From positions 38,240-102,239 of the forward strand of contig JAQBSZ010000014.1 of the NCBI GenBank assembly GCA_027623555.1: a stretch of DNA of 64,000 bases, read 5' to 3'. Source of the DNA: Pseudomonadota bacterium. GTDB taxonomy: Bacteria > Pseudomonadota > Gammaproteobacteria > Pseudomonadales > Pseudohongiellaceae. The translations under genes and the position numbers were made by a program. The notes under the pieces are model-generated. The model had not been told where the DNA came from. It was given only the letters and a program-made list of their open reading frames with translations, and did no database searches. Positions 62,760 through 64,000 of the stretch are shown here, piece by piece. How positions within the stretch are numbered: the first letter of the stretch is position 1; every line of letters starts with the position of its first letter.

Positions 62760-63794
62760 TTAATTCGATTCCTGATCCATTTCCAGTCGGCGAGCACCCG
62801 CCAGTGAGCCCGGCATCGAATAGTTGCCTTCATGGCAGGCGTATTCATACAGGCCGTCGTCAGTGGCATAAAAACTCAGCTCGGCGGTCCAGGTTTGGCT
62901 GTAGATGTTGCTGTCCTCTACCGTGAATTGATAGAAGACTTCACCATCTGAATAACGGCTGAAGCGTTCGGTGATGCGGCCCTGTTTAGTTATCGGGACC
63001 GAGCTCTGACTCAGCTGCTGCGGATGGATATTAACGGTTTCCACAATCAGCCTGTCGTCTTCATACCAGCCGACTGAATCGCCGAACCACGGCGTGTGCA
63101 CGAGCGGCCGTCGGTTAGCCCGGGCCTCAGCCGGAGAATCGTAGATGGGGATGATACGGGCATCGTGGGCCATCTCTGTGAGGATCATGACGTAGTCGTC
63201 GGTCTGCACGAACTGGTAGGTATTGTTGTAAAGGGCACTCATCATTCCCGGCCCGGCCTTGTTGCCGAAACCCAACAGACAGCGCTCTGAATTGGGAAAG
63301 GCTTCCGGGCCGCGAAAATCGCCCACACCGGTGGCATAGCGGGTGCCGAAACTGGCGCGTTCGAAGTCAAATTGCGGGTTTTCCAGAAAGGGTACCTGCC
63401 CGTTCTCCGGAATGACCACGTAGGAGGTACGATACTCGCCCTTGACCAGCGCCAGGCTGGCACCAGGATCGACCCAGAAATCGTTGTAGGCGCGGGTGCC
63501 GAAGTCCTCACCGGCTGCAGCCGGTGTGTCGTTGACATCATCACTTTCGTCCAGGCCACCCTCAAGACCGGCGACTGGAACCATGGCAGCGAGTCGCCGT
63601 GCTTCTTCAGCCGGCACAATCAGTGTCTCCACACCGCCCCGGCGGGTGAGGCTGGTTAACGAGGCATTGGTCCAGATGCCTTGCAGGTCGGGTCTGTCAG
63701 CAGCGCCACTCTGTGCCAGTGCGCCGGAACAGGCAAGGCTGATGCAGACCAGCAGAGATCCGAGATTAGCGGTATTCTTTGGCAGGATTGTCAT
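62760..63794 (-). CDS. Secreted protein of unknown function
   Basis: The protein has 344 residues. A signal peptide ends GALAQS. The mature start DRPDLQGIWTNAS is shared with a family of exported proteins in proteobacteria and acidobacteria (from memory). Later motifs include DFWVDPGASLAL, MILTEMAHDARIIPIYD and GDSVGWYEDDRLIVETVNIHPQ, giving a beta-rich fold. It may bind or process small molecules; nothing is established. Convergent with the globin gene. Confidence 0.7.
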   Translation of the reverse strand: MTILPKNTANLGSLLVCISLACSGALAQSGAADRPDLQGIWTNASLTSLTRRGGVETLIVPAEEARRLAAMVPVAGLEGGLDESDDVNDTPAAAGEDFGTRAYNDFWVDPGASLALVKGEYRTSYVVIPENGQVPFLENPQFDFERASFGTRYATGVGDFRGPEAFPNSERCLLGFGNKAGPGMMSALYNNTYQFVQTDDYVMILTEMAHDARIIPIYDSPAEARANRRPLVHTPWFGDSVGWYEDDRLIVETVNIHPQQLSQSSVPITKQGRITERFSRYSDGEVFYQFTVEDSNIYSQTWTAELSFYATDDGLYEYACHEGNYSMPGSLAGARRLEMDQESN

Positions 63795-64000
63795 TTGTTA
63801 GCTCCTGATTTGTGAGTGCAGATGGAGATTGTGACAACACGTTATTACAACACATGCGAAATTTAAAGGATTAAAGGGGACGGAGGCTGAAGTATCCCCA
63901 GAAAATATCGAATTAACTCAGTGGATTAACTTGTTTAACGATTCTGTTTGCGGATTGAGAGCAATCGAAGCCTATGAATTTCGACTTCAAGCCGAGGGCT
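63795..64000. other. Right edge, uncertain
   Basis: The region should contain the promoter of the secreted protein (minus strand). GGGGAC near 63876 and TCCCC near 63899 form a small palindromic pattern. A plus-strand open frame runs from about 63835 to the edge without an evident start, and an ATG at 63974 opens a frame that leaves the window. Nothing can be assigned. Confidence 0.25.

Noticed and set aside
1..64000. CRISPR array, tRNA/rRNA genes, prophage or conjugative genes
   Set aside because: No periodic spacer arrays, no clover-leaf or rRNA sequence and no structural phage or transfer genes were recognised. The P-like loader alone is not evidence of a prophage.

Overview
The window reads as chromosome of a free-living, probably marine, aerobic gammaproteobacterium of the broad Cellvibrionales/Pseudomonadales type. 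The support is the housekeeping order glyA-nrdR-ribD-ribE-ribBA-ribH-nusB-thiL-pgpA, the dxs-ispA-xseB block, a DnaT-like/phage-P-like replication gene pair, and many periplasmic, TonB-dependent, PQQ- and molybdenum-type oxidoreductases. Lineage is inferred from gene content only. I saw no rRNA, tRNA, CRISPR array, prophage or intact transposase.

Layout. 1-2.2 kb: end of a cyclic-nucleotide-binding protein, a small secreted protein and an SGNH hydrolase. 2.3-5.6 kb: an esterase, a metal-efflux locus (MerR-type regulator plus SO_0444-type permease) and a glycerate-kinase-like protein. 5.7-7.5 kb: a primosome-like pair. 7.5-9.4 kb: ettA, bracketed by two copies of a 90-bp palindromic element. 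9.6-17.6 kb: glyA, nrdR, riboflavin genes, nusB, thiL, pgpA and a separate ribA. 17.6-22.0 kb: corrinoid salvage (cobC, btuF, cobO, btuB under a cobalamin riboswitch). 22.1-25.3 kb: dxs, ispA, xseB. 25.6-28.9 kb: a secreted hydrolase, a two-helix membrane protein, a 258-bp MITE, a MAPEG protein and a FetB-like permease. 29.0-35.0 kb: a complete oligopeptide ABC importer whose OppC carries an inserted fibronectin-III-like domain. 35.0-36.9 kb: a GntR-controlled ABC-2 exporter. 37.1-42.6 kb: acyl-CoA/ACP synthetase, MBL hydrolase, small secreted protein, GFA protein, VTT membrane protein plus methyltransferase, and a 1-Cys peroxiredoxin. 42.7-45.9 kb: two tandem secreted cupins and a PQQ dehydrogenase lipoprotein. 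46.2-50.6 kb: a tiny membrane peptide, an unknown protein, a Tat-exported DapA-like protein, phoB, an antiporter and a small lipoprotein. 50.7-56.2 kb: a BKACE enzyme, a cobalt-type nitrile hydratase operon, a TetR regulator, a membrane protein and a degenerate MBL protein. 56.4-61.0 kb: a Tat-exported molybdenum hydroxylase operon. 61.4-63.8 kb: a 3-methyladenine glycosylase, a truncated haemoglobin and a secreted protein.

The clearest surprises are structural. A 34-nt fragment identical to the end of the MITE at 27.4 kb sits inside the MerR gene at 3.1 kb, removes its helix-turn-helix frame and leaves the operator intact. The two palindromes around ettA differ by a compensatory base-pair change, so the hairpin seems to be what is conserved. 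Other notable points are a riboflavin gene whose GTP cyclohydrolase half has lost its zinc cysteines while an intact ribA sits 3 kb away, 21-bp repeats inside the BtuB signal peptide, 12-bp repeats at the start of the truncated-haemoglobin gene broken by one stop codon, and a 34-residue membrane peptide with its own apparent terminator.
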